This document shows positions 1 to 8,683 of a stretch of 64,000 nt of DNA, in pieces. The DNA comes from Trinickia caryophylli (GTDB lineage: Bacteria; Pseudomonadota; Gammaproteobacteria; Burkholderiales; Burkholderiaceae). Under the pieces are notes generated by a model. It was not told where the DNA came from, searched no databases, and worked only from the letters and a program-made list of their open reading frames with translations. Within the stretch, counting starts at the first letter, position 1; each line of letters opens with the position of its first letter. Both the position numbers and the translations under genes were made by a program. Location of the stretch: contig NZ_CP139971.1 of the NCBI RefSeq assembly GCF_034424545.1, forward strand, positions 1,054,001-1,118,000, given 5' to 3'.

Positions 1-168
1 CGTTGGTCGCCCGGCTTGTCGTTCGATCATCTGGCACGGCACGCGGATCTCGCGCTTTATGAAGCAAAGGTCTCGGGGCGAGACCGCGTCTGTGCCTACG
101 AACCGGCGTCCGCGCTCGAGCGCGAAAGCGCGGGTTCCTGCTCGTTGTCGACCGGAACATCGGCGTGA
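1..168 (+). CDS. GGDEF domain protein, C-terminal fragment
   Basis: This is the end of a gene that starts before the window. The 55 visible residues contain ADLALYEAKVSGRDRVCAYE, the typical C-terminal helix of GGDEF (diguanylate cyclase) domains, which usually reads ADxALYxAKxxGRNxV. A short tail of about 20 residues follows before the TGA. The GG(D/E)EF catalytic loop lies outside the window, so activity cannot be judged. It converges on the chemoreceptor-like gene on the other strand. Confidence 0.75.
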   Translation, partial: RWSPGLSFDHLARHADLALYEAKVSGRDRVCAYEPASALERESAGSCSLSTGTSA

Positions 169-199
169 GCGGCTAAACGCCTCGACTTCCAGCAAGCCC

Positions 200-1231
200 T
201 CAATTCCGGGCTCGCTTGCGCACGATCACGCCATACCAGCCCATGCCCTCATAGGTTTCGTAGCCAGGCGTCAGCGCGTAGGCGATCAACGTGTCCGCGT
301 CGGGCCGATAGGCGCCCGCCTTGGGATCGCTTACCTTGAGCGGAAACACTTCTTCGAGCGTGCCCTTCTCGTCGGAACTGGCGATCACGCGTTGGCGCGC
401 GTCGACGAGCAGGCAGCGCGTGCGCCCCCACTCTTCGGGAGACAGGCGTACGCCTTTGACGACGGTCGAAGCCTGCGGCGCCCAGTTGAAGAAAACCGCG
501 AGCACGCCCAGCGGGCGCCCCGCCGTGGCGCCCCCCTCGCGAATGGCGGCGGCGTAAGTGGCCGCGACCGCCCCGCCGAGCGCCGCGATCGGCTCCAATT
601 CGGCCGTTGCATACTCGGCGCCCGAGGCGGACTTCGCCGCAGCCTTGAACCACGCCTTCTGGGAAACGTTCTCCTGCCCGGCCGCCGCATAGCGGTCCGG
701 ACGTCCAGTCGCCACCACGTTGCCTTCCAGGTCGATCACCCAAAGATCGAGATAGACGGTGTAGCTGTCGAGAATCACGCCGAGCCGCTCCGACGCGAAC
801 GCACGGCGCTCGGGTGCGCGATGCGCAAGGCAATCGACGATCGCCGAATCGGTGGCCCACCAGCGCACGTCGCAGGAGCGCTCGTAGAGGTTGCGGTCGA
901 TGATCTCGATCATATTGAGCGCGAGATCGGTGAGGCGCTGCGATTCCTGCCGTTCGAGCTGAGCGATCATCCGGTCGCCCAGGGCGGTCAGTTCGCGGCC
1001 TAGTTCCGCCGTCAACTGCCCGATGCGCTGCGACACGACCTTGACCTGGTTCGCCACGACGGCAAAACCACGCCCCGCTTCGCCAGCTCGCGCCGATTCG
1101 ATCAGCGCGTTGATAGCCAGGAATGTCGTTTCCCGATTGATGTCGTTGATATCCGATACGTTCCCCTTGGCAATGCGGTGTACTTCGCGCGTCAGTTCGA
1201 CAATCTCATTGGCATCAGCCATGATTTCCAT
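200..1231 (-). CDS. Chemoreceptor-like protein: half signalling domain followed by Cache domain
   Basis: The N-terminal 70 residues contain the tip of a methyl-accepting chemotaxis signalling domain: the stretch INRETTFLAINALIESARAG followed by EAGRGFAVVANQVK is the conserved hairpin that binds CheA and CheW. After a helical linker of about 50 residues the rest resembles a PDC/Cache sensor fold. The order is reversed relative to ordinary chemoreceptors, and no transmembrane segment is visible, so it is probably cytoplasmic. Translation may start at the ATG at 1231 (343 residues), at the ATG at 1222 (MADANE), or at an upstream TTG at 1279; no ribosome site is convincing. Half-domain MA/Cache proteins are known in Proteobacteria but their role is unclear. 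Confidence 0.7.
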   Translation of the reverse strand: MEIMADANEIVELTREVHRIAKGNVSDINDINRETTFLAINALIESARAGEAGRGFAVVANQVKVVSQRIGQLTAELGRELTALGDRMIAQLERQESQRLTDLALNMIEIIDRNLYERSCDVRWWATDSAIVDCLAHRAPERRAFASERLGVILDSYTVYLDLWVIDLEGNVVATGRPDRYAAAGQENVSQKAWFKAAAKSASGAEYATAELEPIAALGGAVAATYAAAIREGGATAGRPLGVLAVFFNWAPQASTVVKGVRLSPEEWGRTRCLLVDARQRVIASSDEKGTLEEVFPLKVSDPKAGAYRPDADTLIAYALTPGYETYEGMGWYGVIVRKRARN

Positions 1232-1629
1232 GCCCCAATACGTTGAAATGCGCCTTTCTTGTGCAATCGATCGCACCAAAACAATGCAAATCGATCCATT
1301 CTTGTGCCCGCCGGATCTTTTTGTTATCTTTCAACTGCGCTGCCTACCCCAATGTAAAAGCCCCTTCGACGAGGAAGCCACTCGTAAACGGCACCTCACC
1401 GGCAATACTTTAGTTTTTTCGATGACCTATTTCTGTATTCGATGGCGCTCCAATTGCCATTCTCAGTGGCTTATTGCGGGTATTCACCGATAGTCCGTAA
1501 CCGCGAGCTACGGCAGCGATCTTTAAGCAATCCACCCGCAATACCGCAAACGAGAATTCTTATTTCAGCCGATGTCCTGATTGACCTCTTCCATCCAGCC
1601 GATGGAATTGACTCGACAAGGAGAATTGA
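1232..1629. other. Divergent intergenic region
   Basis: About 400 bases separate the chemoreceptor-like gene from the VOC gene on the other strand. The stretch is more AT-rich than its surroundings and presumably carries both promoters, but I see no clear operator, repeat or small gene. An AAGGAG ribosome site at its right end serves the VOC gene. Confidence 0.5.
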
Positions 1630-2034
1630 ATGGAGTTTTTAATCAATATCGATGTAAGCGATCTCGACGAAGCAACGCGCTTTTATCAATCCGCATTCGA
1701 GTTGCGGATCGGCCGCCGTTTCGGCTCGGATTTCGTTGAACTGCTCGGCGGGCCGGCACCCATCTATCTGCTCGCCAAACCCGCGGGAACGGCCACCTCG
1801 ATCGACGCGAGGCATCAGCGCAGCTATGAGCGCCACTGGACCCCTGTCCATCTGGACATCGTCGTCGACGACATCGACGCAGCGGTTGCGCGGGCATGCG
1901 GCGCGGGTGCCCGCCTCGAGCAGCCGGTCCTTCAACGCGAGTGGGGCCGGCTCGCGTTGATGGCCGATCCGTTCGGCCATGGCTTCTGTCTGCTCCAGTT
2001 CGAAGGCCGCGGCTACGATGCCATCGCGGATTGA
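1630..2034 (+). CDS. VOC (glyoxalase/bleomycin-resistance) family protein
   Basis: A 134-residue protein with the VOC fold pattern: an N-terminal strand (MEFLINIDVSDLDEATRFYQ), a central pair of strands with HLDIVVDDIDAAVARA, and a C-terminal WGRLALMADPFGHGFCLLQF. Such small proteins bind a metal with His/Glu and act as glyoxalase-like, dioxygenase-like or drug-binding proteins; the substrate cannot be read from sequence. An AAGGAG site seven bases before the ATG fixes the start. It stands alone ahead of the beta-lactamase, 137 bases upstream on the same strand. Confidence 0.75.
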   Translation: MEFLINIDVSDLDEATRFYQSAFELRIGRRFGSDFVELLGGPAPIYLLAKPAGTATSIDARHQRSYERHWTPVHLDIVVDDIDAAVARACGAGARLEQPVLQREWGRLALMADPFGHGFCLLQFEGRGYDAIAD

Positions 2035-2171
2035 ACCGATCCCATAGATTTTCTATCGTCTGAGCGAAATTTTTGTCGATTGTCGTTTGACGGCGGCTGG
2101 CCGATATTCATGTCCCGTCAGCCCGAGCCAACCCCTGACCTTCAACTCGACTACGAAAGGGACGAACGACA

Positions 2172-3086
2172 ATGACTTTCTCACGCCAACGCCGCGCCCT
2201 GCTTTTGACAGCGGCCGGCGCACCCATGGCATACGCGCTCAGCGCATGCGCCGCGCGCACCGGCGCCGGCACGGCACAGGCGCGGGCCGGTGCCGCCGAT
2301 GCCGCACAAGCACTCGCCGCGCTCGAACGCATAAGCGGAGGCCGGCTCGGCCTCTGCGCGATCGATACCGCGCGAGGCGCAACGCTCGGCTACCGCGCGA
2401 GCGAACGCTTTCCGTTTTGCAGCACGTTCAAGCTCATGCTCGCCGCCACCGTGCTCGCGCGCAGCGTCGAGGAGCCGGCACTGCTCGAGCACCGCATCCG
2501 CTACGCGCGCACCGATCTCGTCAACTATTCGCCCGAAACCGGCAAGCACGTCGACGATGGCATGACGGTTTCCGAACTCTGCCGCGTCACCGTTCAATGG
2601 AGCGACAACACCGCGGCCAACCTGCTCATCGACCTGCTGGGCGGCTCGCAGGCCGTTACCGCCTATGCGCGCGGCATCGGCGATCGCGAGTTTCGCCTCG
2701 ACCGTCGCGAAACGACGCTCAATACGGCCATTCCCGGCGACCTCCGCGACACGACCACGCCGGCCGCGATGGCGCAAAGCACCCGTTCGCTCGTGCTCGG
2801 CTCGGCCCTGCCGGCACCGCAGCAGGCTCGATTGCGCGACTGGCTGCTCGGCTGCAAGACGGGCGACCGCCGCATTCGGGCCGCCGTGCCGGCGGGATGG
2901 CAGGTGGGCGACAAGACGGGAACCGGCGATTACGGCACCGCAAACGACGTCGGCGTACTGTGGCCGCCCGCTGAAAAGCCGCTCGTGCTGGCGATCTATC
3001 ACACGCATACGGATTCCGCCGCCAAAGCGCGCGATGACGTTATCGCATCTGCCGCGCGAATCGCCATCGAAGCACTGACCCGATAG
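2172..3086 (+). CDS. Class A beta-lactamase, predicted lipoprotein
   Basis: A 304-residue serine beta-lactamase. All class A motifs are present: the nucleophile in CSTFK (Ser84 here, Ambler Ser70, with Lys87), SDN in VQWSDNTAANLL, the omega-loop glutamate in RLDRRETTLN, and KTG in VGDKTGTGDYG. It should hydrolyse penicillins or cephalosporins in the periplasm. The N-terminus has SRQRR, resembling a twin-arginine signal, followed by a hydrophobic stretch and a lipobox ending LSAC, so it may be Tat-exported and lipid-anchored as in PenA-type enzymes of Burkholderia. No LysR-type penR/ampR gene is adjacent. The substrate spectrum is not inferable. Confidence 0.93.
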   Translation: MTFSRQRRALLLTAAGAPMAYALSACAARTGAGTAQARAGAADAAQALAALERISGGRLGLCAIDTARGATLGYRASERFPFCSTFKLMLAATVLARSVEEPALLEHRIRYARTDLVNYSPETGKHVDDGMTVSELCRVTVQWSDNTAANLLIDLLGGSQAVTAYARGIGDREFRLDRRETTLNTAIPGDLRDTTTPAAMAQSTRSLVLGSALPAPQQARLRDWLLGCKTGDRRIRAAVPAGWQVGDKTGTGDYGTANDVGVLWPPAEKPLVLAIYHTHTDSAAKARDDVIASAARIAIEALTR

Positions 3087-3139
3087 CTGTCGGTGGCGCG
3101 CCGCGGGAAGGCGGCGGCGATCCGCCGCCTTGTCATTTC

Positions 3140-3153
3140 TTGATATACATCAC
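3140..3153. promoter_or_regulatory. FNR/Dnr-type box upstream of hemerythrin gene
   Basis: TTGATATACATCAC differs at one position from the FNR/Dnr consensus TTGAT-N4-ATCAA. Its centre is about 34 bases before the ATG at 3180, closer than an activating site at -41.5 would normally allow. Confidence 0.6.
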
Positions 3154-3179
3154 GGAGTGAGGGTGTTTCGGCTGCAAGA

Positions 3180-3779
3180 ATGAACATCATTACGCCCGAT
3201 TCCATCCCGAGCATGGCACCCGATCATCCTGACTGTCGCGTCGACCCGGACGGTCCGACGCGAGTTTTGCTTAGTTGCCACGACAAGATCCGCGATCTGT
3301 CGGGCCTGCTGTTGCGGCTAGACGTGCAGGTCATTCATTACGGGATCGACGAGGCCGCAAGAACGGCCGCCGGCGAGATCCTCCACTACTTCGAAACGGA
3401 AGTGCCGTTGCATCATGCCGACGAGCAGCGCGATCTGTTCCCGCTCCTGTTGTCGTTCGGCAATGCGACCGTGGCGCAGGCGCTCGACGCGCTGAAACCC
3501 GAGCATGCCGCCCTCGGCGTCATGTGGCGCAACGTGCGCCCGTGGCTGGACTCGATCCAGCGCCGGCGGCCGTTGCCACGGCCGAAATCGCTCGCGACCT
3601 TCGCCACGCGGTATCCAGCCTACGCCGATCGCGAGGAGCGCGAAGTGTATTGGGCGGCCCGCGAACTCTCGTCGATGCAAGCACGGCAGTTGTTGGAGAA
3701 CATGACGCAACGGCGCGAGGCAGTGGACCCGACGCGTACCGCCGCACGCGCGCCGCGCCGGAAGGCGGGCGCGCACTGA
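3180..3779 (+). CDS. Hemerythrin (HHE) domain protein
   Basis: A 199-residue protein whose residues 30-170 form a hemerythrin-like four-helix bundle. Iron ligands are visible: the His of LLSCHDKIRDL, the HHADEQRDLF motif, the His of KPEHAALG and a late glutamate-rich helix (YADREEREVYWAARELS). Such proteins bind O2, NO or peroxide at a di-iron site and help defend against NO or repair Fe-S clusters. A preceding FNR/Dnr-type box and norB downstream support a role under low oxygen or NO. The start is uncertain: the ATG at 3180 is very near the box, and the ATG at 3213 (MAPDHP) is an alternative. Confidence 0.8.
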   Translation: MNIITPDSIPSMAPDHPDCRVDPDGPTRVLLSCHDKIRDLSGLLLRLDVQVIHYGIDEAARTAAGEILHYFETEVPLHHADEQRDLFPLLLSFGNATVAQALDALKPEHAALGVMWRNVRPWLDSIQRRRPLPRPKSLATFATRYPAYADREEREVYWAARELSSMQARQLLENMTQRREAVDPTRTAARAPRRKAGAH

Positions 3780-3977
3780 GCCGAGCGTGCAGCGAGGCGC
3801 GCTACCGGACGCCCGCGGCACGCTCGGCCGCCCCGAAAGCGTGCTGCGCGTATTTCAAGAGCCTGCGACCGATTGGCGCAGCCGGAGCGCCCGCAAGCCC
3901 GCCTTCCGCCGTTAAACATCTATTTTTCCTCGACTTTTAACCACTGTTCGTTTTACCCACCGGCAAGCACTTTCCTT

Positions 3978-4000
3978 TACATGCATCAAATATGCAACTT
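3978..4000. promoter_or_regulatory. NsrR-type operator, distal copy
   Basis: A 23-base imperfect inverted repeat fitting the 11-1-11 NsrR motif. Read on the minus strand the left arm is AAGTTGCATAT and the right arm TGATGCATGTA, close to the AAGATGCATTT / AAATGCATCTT consensus. Its centre is 35 bases from the proximal copy. Confidence 0.6.
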
Positions 4001-4012
4001 ATCATGCGCCTT

Positions 4013-4035
4013 AACATGTATCTGCAATACATGTT
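4013..4035. promoter_or_regulatory. NsrR-type operator, proximal copy, upstream of norB
   Basis: A 23-base inverted repeat whose outer nine bases are a perfect palindrome (AACATGTAT and ATACATGTT around CTGCA). It fits the 11-1-11 NsrR motif and lies about 80 bases before the norB start. An NsrR homologue is encoded at 20194-20673, so NO-relieved repression of norB is the likely purpose. Confidence 0.75.
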
Positions 4036-4116
4036 TTAGACACGGTGCGGACGGCTGCCTGCCTCGATGGACGGTCTTCCCGCACCCCACCCCCTTGTAG
4101 AAAGGAGAGAGGGAAA

Positions 4117-6432
4117 ATGCACTCCACAAAACGCCTATGGAAATGGCTCGGGCTGGTCTGCCTGTTGTCGTTTTCCATCCTGCTCTGGCTCGGCAGAGAA
4201 ATCTATCTGGTCGCGCCGCCCATACCGACCAGCGTCACCACTTCGGACGGCACGCTGCTCTTCACGGGCGAGCAGATCAAGCACGGCCAGCAGGTTTGGC
4301 TCTCGGCCGGCGGGCAGCAGCTCGGCTCCGTCTGGGGGCATGGCAGCTATGTCGCGCCCGACTGGTCGGCGGACTGGCTTCACCGCGAAGCCGTTCAATT
4401 GCGCGAAAGCTGGGCACAGAAGCAGTTCGGCAAGTCGTACGACCAGCTTTCCGTCGAGGAGCAAGGCACGCTCGACGCCCGCCTGAAGCACGAAATGCGT
4501 ACGAATACGTATGACGCAGGCAATGGCGGCACGATCACGCTGAGCCCGCAGCGCGCAGCGGTGGTCCGCGAAATCGCGACGCACTACGAAAAGCTCTTCG
4601 GCAGCGATCCGTCGCTCGAGAAGCTGCGCGACGATTACGCGATGGCCACGGGCTCCGTGCCGAACGCCAGCGACCGCGAAGCGCTCGCCGCGTTCTTCTT
4701 CTGGTCCTCGTGGGCGGCAACGACCGACCGTCCGGGCCAAAGCGACATCACTTATACGAGCAACTGGCCGCATGAGCCGCTCGTCGGCAATACGCCCACG
4801 GTGGCAAACGGCATCTGGTCGATCGCAAGCGTGATTCTGCTGCTGGCGGGTATCGCCGCGATGGTCTGGTATCACACCGCGCACCGCGATCATGAAGAGG
4901 AATCGACCGCCACGCCGGCTACCGACCCGCTCTTCGACGTGAAGCCCACGCCGTCGATGCGGGCCACGAAGAAGTACTTCTACGTCGTCATCGGGCTGCT
5001 GCTTGCGCAAGTCGGCATGGGCGCGCTGACCGCGCACTATGCGGTGGAAGGCCACAGCTTCTTCGGCGTGCCGATCGCGGACGTACTGCCGTGGGTGGTC
5101 AGCCGCACGATCCACACGCAGTTCGGCGTGCTCTGGATCGCCACGGCATGGCTCGCCACCGGGCTCTATATTTCGCCGTTGCTCTCCGGGTATGAGCCTC
5201 CGCTGCAAAAACTCGGCGTGAACGTGCTGTTCTGGGCGCTGCTCTTCATCGTGGTCGGATCCACGGCAACCGGCTGGCTCGGTTCGCTCGAGCATGCGGG
5301 TTCCGACTTCTCGTTCTGGATCGGCAATCAAGGCCTCGAGTTCACGAGCATGGGCCGCGTCTGGCAACTGCTGTTGTTCGTCGGTCTGATGTTCTGGCTG
5401 CTGCTGATGGGCCGTGCGTTGATGCCGGCACTGAAGAATCGCAATACGAAAGGCCGCGGGCTCATCGGCATGGTGTTCCTGTCCGCCGCCTGTATCGGCC
5501 TCTTCTACGCCTCTTCGCTCGCCTGGGGCCGCAACACGCACTATTCGATGATCGAGTACTGGAGATGGTGGCTCGTGCACCTGTGGGTCGAAGGCTTCTT
5601 CGAAGTGTTCGCCACGGCTGTCATCGCGCTGATCTTCTCGCGCCTCGGACTCATCCGCATCGAAAGCGCCAATCGCGCCATCGTGGCCGAAACGATCGTC
5701 TTCCTGTTCGGCGGGATCCTCGGTACGCTGCACCACCTGTACTTCACGGGCTCGTCCACGGCCGTGATCGCATTCGGCGCCGTCTTCTCCGCTTTCGAAG
5801 TCGTGCCGCTCGCACTCGTGGGTATCGAAGGCTGGCAGACCTATCGCAAGACGGAAGCCGCGCCTTGGGTCCAAAGCTACAAGTGGGTCATCCTCAGCTT
5901 CGTGGCTGTCGGACTTTGGAACACCGTCGGCGCCGGTCTGCTCGGCTTCACGATCAACCCGCCGATCTCGCTCTACTACGTGCAAGGCCTCAATCTCACC
6001 GCCGCTCACGGCCACGCCGCGCTGTTCGGTGTGTACGGCATGCTCGGTATCGGCCTGATGCTGTTCTGCCTGCGCGGCATGTCCGCACGCGAAGCCTGGG
6101 ACGATGGCCTGCTCAAGCCCGCGTTCTGGATGCTCAACGTCGGCCTCTTCATGATGGTGTTCTTCGCCGTGCTGCCGTCGGGCATCTATGAAGCATGGGC
6201 CAGCGTCGCAAAGGGGCTGTGGTACGCCCGCTCGCCCGAGGTGATCCACTCGCCGATCATGCAGGCATTCGTGTGGGCGCGTGTACCGGGCGACCTCGTG
6301 TTCGCCGTCGGGGTGCTCTACCTCGGCTGGTTCGCACTGCGGCTGCTGCGCCGCGTGCGTCCGAGCGCACCGGAGGAAGCACGCGTGCAGCAAGGCGCGA
6401 ACGCGGCCAAACGCGTCACTCAACGCGCCTGA
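4117..6432 (+). CDS. norB: Quinol-dependent nitric oxide reductase (qNOR)
   Basis: A 771-residue single-subunit nitric oxide reductase that reduces two NO to N2O with electrons from quinol, in the inner membrane. The length, the first membrane helix (residues 8-26), a periplasmic N-terminal extension of about 190 residues starting SDGTLLFTGEQIKHGQQVW, and a dozen later membrane helices are typical of qNOR and not of cytochrome-c-linked NorB. The heme and FeB histidines of the NOR/heme-copper family lie in segments such as HLWVEGFFEVFATAVI, LHHLYFTGSS and AAHGHAALFGVYGMLG. The ATG at 4117 is chosen because AAAGGAGAGAGGG precedes it. Two NsrR-type operators lie upstream. The role is NO detoxification or partial denitrification; I see no norC, norD or norQ. 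Confidence 0.95.
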   Translation: MHSTKRLWKWLGLVCLLSFSILLWLGREIYLVAPPIPTSVTTSDGTLLFTGEQIKHGQQVWLSAGGQQLGSVWGHGSYVAPDWSADWLHREAVQLRESWAQKQFGKSYDQLSVEEQGTLDARLKHEMRTNTYDAGNGGTITLSPQRAAVVREIATHYEKLFGSDPSLEKLRDDYAMATGSVPNASDREALAAFFFWSSWAATTDRPGQSDITYTSNWPHEPLVGNTPTVANGIWSIASVILLLAGIAAMVWYHTAHRDHEEESTATPATDPLFDVKPTPSMRATKKYFYVVIGLLLAQVGMGALTAHYAVEGHSFFGVPIADVLPWVVSRTIHTQFGVLWIATAWLATGLYISPLLSGYEPPLQKLGVNVLFWALLFIVVGSTATGWLGSLEHAGSDFSFWIGNQGLEFTSMGRVWQLLLFVGLMFWLLLMGRALMPALKNRNTKGRGLIGMVFLSAACIGLFYASSLAWGRNTHYSMIEYWRWWLVHLWVEGFFEVFATAVIALIFSRLGLIRIESANRAIVAETIVFLFGGILGTLHHLYFTGSSTAVIAFGAVFSAFEVVPLALVGIEGWQTYRKTEAAPWVQSYKWVILSFVAVGLWNTVGAGLLGFTINPPISLYYVQGLNLTAAHGHAALFGVYGMLGIGLMLFCLRGMSAREAWDDGLLKPAFWMLNVGLFMMVFFAVLPSGIYEAWASVAKGLWYARSPEVIHSPIMQAFVWARVPGDLVFAVGVLYLGWFALRLLRRVRPSAPEEARVQQGANAAKRVTQRA

Positions 6433-6448
6433 GGCAAGTCTTGCGAAA

Positions 6449-6475
6449 GCGGCGGCGCAGTATTGATGCCGCCGC
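6449..6475. repeat. GC-rich hairpin between norB and the MIP18-family gene
   Basis: GCGGCGGC and GCCGCCGC form a perfect eight-base-pair stem with an 11-base loop. No T-run follows, so it looks more like an RNA processing or stability element within an operon than a terminator. Confidence 0.4.
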
Positions 6476-6503
6476 GCTCGCATCTGAAACAAGAGGTGTC
6501 CCC

Positions 6504-6842
6504 ATGACCGCTGCATCGACCATCCATCCGGCGCTGCCGGGCGAAAGCGACGTTCGCGAAGCCCTGCGCTACGTCGTCGATCCGGAGGTCGGCGTCAACA
6601 TCGTCGATCTCGGGCTCGTCTATGCGATCGACGTCAAACCCGAGGCGCTGCGCATCGCGCTGACGATGACGTCGCCCGCATGCCCGATGGGGCAGATGAT
6701 CATCGACGACGTGCATGAAGTCGTCGATGCGCTCACGCCCGCCGGCATGGCAGTGGATGTCGACCTCGTCTGGGAGCCGCCATGGGAGCCCGCCATGATG
6801 ACGGAAGCCGCGCGCAAGGTGCTCGGATGGCCAGACGGCTGA
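6504..6842 (+). CDS. MIP18/PaaD-like (DUF59) Fe-S assembly family protein
   Basis: A 112-residue protein consisting of one MIP18 (DUF59) domain: EALRYVVDPEVGVNIVDLGLVYAIDV, then LTMTSPACPMGQMIIDDV with the conserved cysteine of the family, then VWEPPWEPAMMTEAARKVLG. SufT, PaaD and eukaryotic CIAO2 belong here and help deliver Fe-S clusters. It lies 71 bases after norB and overlaps the next gene, suggesting repair or assembly of metal centres in an NO-stress operon. The ATG at 6504 follows AAGAGGTG. The specific client protein is unknown. Confidence 0.8.
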   Translation: MTAASTIHPALPGESDVREALRYVVDPEVGVNIVDLGLVYAIDVKPEALRIALTMTSPACPMGQMIIDDVHEVVDALTPAGMAVDVDLVWEPPWEPAMMTEAARKVLGWPDG

Positions 6843-7996
6843 ATTCCGCGGCGCCCGCGGGCCCGCGACGCGAGCACGCCGCCGCCCGCCGCAATCCGGT
6901 GCGGATCGCGGCCAAGGCACTGCTTGCCGCGTCGATCGTCGCCACGCTCGTCTGCGGGCTGGCGACGGGGCTCGCCCGGCTGGGCCTCACGCTGCCCACG
7001 CATGCGCTTTCTCGCGCGGCGTGGCACGGCGTGCTGATGCTGCCGGTGTTCTTCGGCGCCGTCATCAGCCTCGAACGCGCCGTCGCGTTGGGCCACGCGT
7101 GGAGCTTCTCCGCCCCGATCGCCGCCGTGCTCTCGGGCATCGCGTTGCTCGCGGGCGCACCCGTCACGCTGGTTCAGACGGGGGTGCTCGTCGCTTCGCT
7201 CGTGCTCGTGGCCGGCAGTGTCGTCGTATTCGCGCGCCAGCCCGCGCTCTATCTCGGCGTGCTCGCGATTGCGGCCGCCTGTTGGAGCGTGGGAGCGTGC
7301 ATCTGGCTCGTGACAGGCGACGCGCTGGCCGCCGTGCCTCACTGGCTGGCCTTCGTCGTACTGACGATCGTCGCCGAACGGCTCGAACTCACTCGCATGC
7401 GTCCGCTGAGGCCGCGTGCGATCGCGCTTTTTTGCGTGTCGATCGTCGTGATGCTCGTGTCGCTCGTATGGGTGAGCGTCGCACCGGAAGCCGGCATCCG
7501 CCTGTTCGCCGCAAGCATCGTTCTGCTCGCAGGCTGGCTCGCCGCCTACGATATCGCACGCTACACGGTCCGGCAGAAAGGACTGACCCGATTCATCGCC
7601 GTCTGCCTGCTGTCCGGCTACGGCTGGTTTGCGGCGGCCGGAGTTCTCGGGCTCGAGGGCGCGCTGCTTTCCGGGCACCCGTGGCACGACGCCGCCCTGC
7701 ATGCGGTGACGGTCGGCTTCGTGTTCTCGATGGTATTCGGCCACGCGCCGATCATCGTGCCGGCCGTCAGCGGGCTGCGCGTGAAGTACGGCCCGCATTT
7801 CTACCTGCCGCTCGCGCTGCTCCACGCGGGCCTCTCGCTGCGCGTGGCGGGCGGAATCTTCGGCGATTTCCCGCTGCGGCGAATCGGCAGCGAAATCAAT
7901 GCGGCCGCGCTGGCTGTGTTTGCCGCCACCTTGATCGCAGCCGTCGCCTCGGCACGGCACGCCAAACGTCAGGAGTACCGAACGAATCGAATCTAA
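6827..7996 (+). CDS. NnrS-like polytopic membrane protein
   Basis: A 389-residue protein with about 12 hydrophobic helices after a basic N-terminus. Histidine-bearing helices such as AAWHGVLMLPVFFGAVISLE, and HAVTVGFVFSMVFGHAPIIV near the C-terminus, resemble the NnrS / heme-copper-oxidase-like superfamily tied to NO metabolism. NnrS proteins of this kind bind heme and relieve NO-derived metal-nitrosyl stress. The assignment rests on pattern and context (after norB, before a DUF2249 gene). The ATG at 6827 overlaps the preceding stop by 16 bases; an upstream start at 6782 would overlap more. Confidence 0.55.
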   Translation: MARRLNSAAPAGPRREHAAARRNPVRIAAKALLAASIVATLVCGLATGLARLGLTLPTHALSRAAWHGVLMLPVFFGAVISLERAVALGHAWSFSAPIAAVLSGIALLAGAPVTLVQTGVLVASLVLVAGSVVVFARQPALYLGVLAIAAACWSVGACIWLVTGDALAAVPHWLAFVVLTIVAERLELTRMRPLRPRAIALFCVSIVVMLVSLVWVSVAPEAGIRLFAASIVLLAGWLAAYDIARYTVRQKGLTRFIAVCLLSGYGWFAAAGVLGLEGALLSGHPWHDAALHAVTVGFVFSMVFGHAPIIVPAVSGLRVKYGPHFYLPLALLHAGLSLRVAGGIFGDFPLRRIGSEINAAALAVFAATLIAAVASARHAKRQEYRTNRI

Positions 7997-8166
7997 CCCA
8001 ACGAGCAGACCGTCGAGACCCGTCGCGTTCGCAGCGAAAACGCGGAACGCACGGCAAATTCCGAACCCGCCGTGGATTCGCTTTGAATTCGCGTTGCATT
8101 ACCGGTAGGCGTGCCGAAGAGCCCACCTATCGAATCACCACCCTTTTGTTTTCACGGAGTATGACC

Positions 8167-8496
8167 ATGACCGGTGCTTCCAATACGAGCGCTTATGTTT
8201 TCGATGCCCGCGGCATCTCGAAGCGGTTTCGCCACGCGGCCATCTTCGGCGCGCTCGAATCGCTCGACCGCGGCGAAACGATGCGCTTCGTCAACGATCA
8301 CGATCCGATCCCGCTGCTGCATCAGATCCAGTCGCGCTACGGCGATCAGGTCGCCATTGCCTACGTTCAACGCGGCCCCGAGCAGGTGGTGATCGACTTC
8401 TCGGTCACGCCGGCTGCCGGCCAGGCATCCGACGCGGCGAAGGCAGGCGGATGCGGCAGCGGCTCGGGCACGAGCTGCGGATGCAGCGGCGGCTGA
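8167..8496 (+). CDS. DUF2249 protein with Cys/Gly-rich tail
   Basis: A 109-residue protein. Residues 10-85 form a DUF2249 domain (FDARGISKRFRHAAIFGALE; GETMRFVNDHDPIPLLHQI; QVVIDFSVTP), a TusA-like fold often linked to hemerythrin and NO genes. The tail GGCGSGSGTSCGCSGG carries three cysteines and could bind metal or an Fe-S cluster. GGAG at 8156-8159 is one base from the ATG at 8161 but seven from the ATG at 8167, so 8167 is the likelier start. It belongs with the preceding NnrS-like gene, although 170 bases lie between them. Its biochemical activity is unknown. Confidence 0.75.
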   Translation: MTGASNTSAYVFDARGISKRFRHAAIFGALESLDRGETMRFVNDHDPIPLLHQIQSRYGDQVAIAYVQRGPEQVVIDFSVTPAAGQASDAAKAGGCGSGSGTSCGCSGG

Positions 8497-8683
8497 AGCC
8501 GACATAGCCGGAAGCTGGCGCATGATGCGCACGAGCAAGCATGTGCCAGGGCTGGCGGCTTGCAACGGCTGCGGACCTCCGGCAATCGCATCCGCAGCCG
8601 CTAGCTGTGGCAATTTTCGATCGATGCACTTCCAGTTCCAATCCGCTGCAGCGAACGGTGCGTGCCGGGGTCATCATGCAAAT

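Noticed and set aside
4135..6516. A 793-residue minus-strand frame across norB
   Set aside because: Antisense shadow of norB with improbable composition (His, Arg, Glu rich) and no motif.
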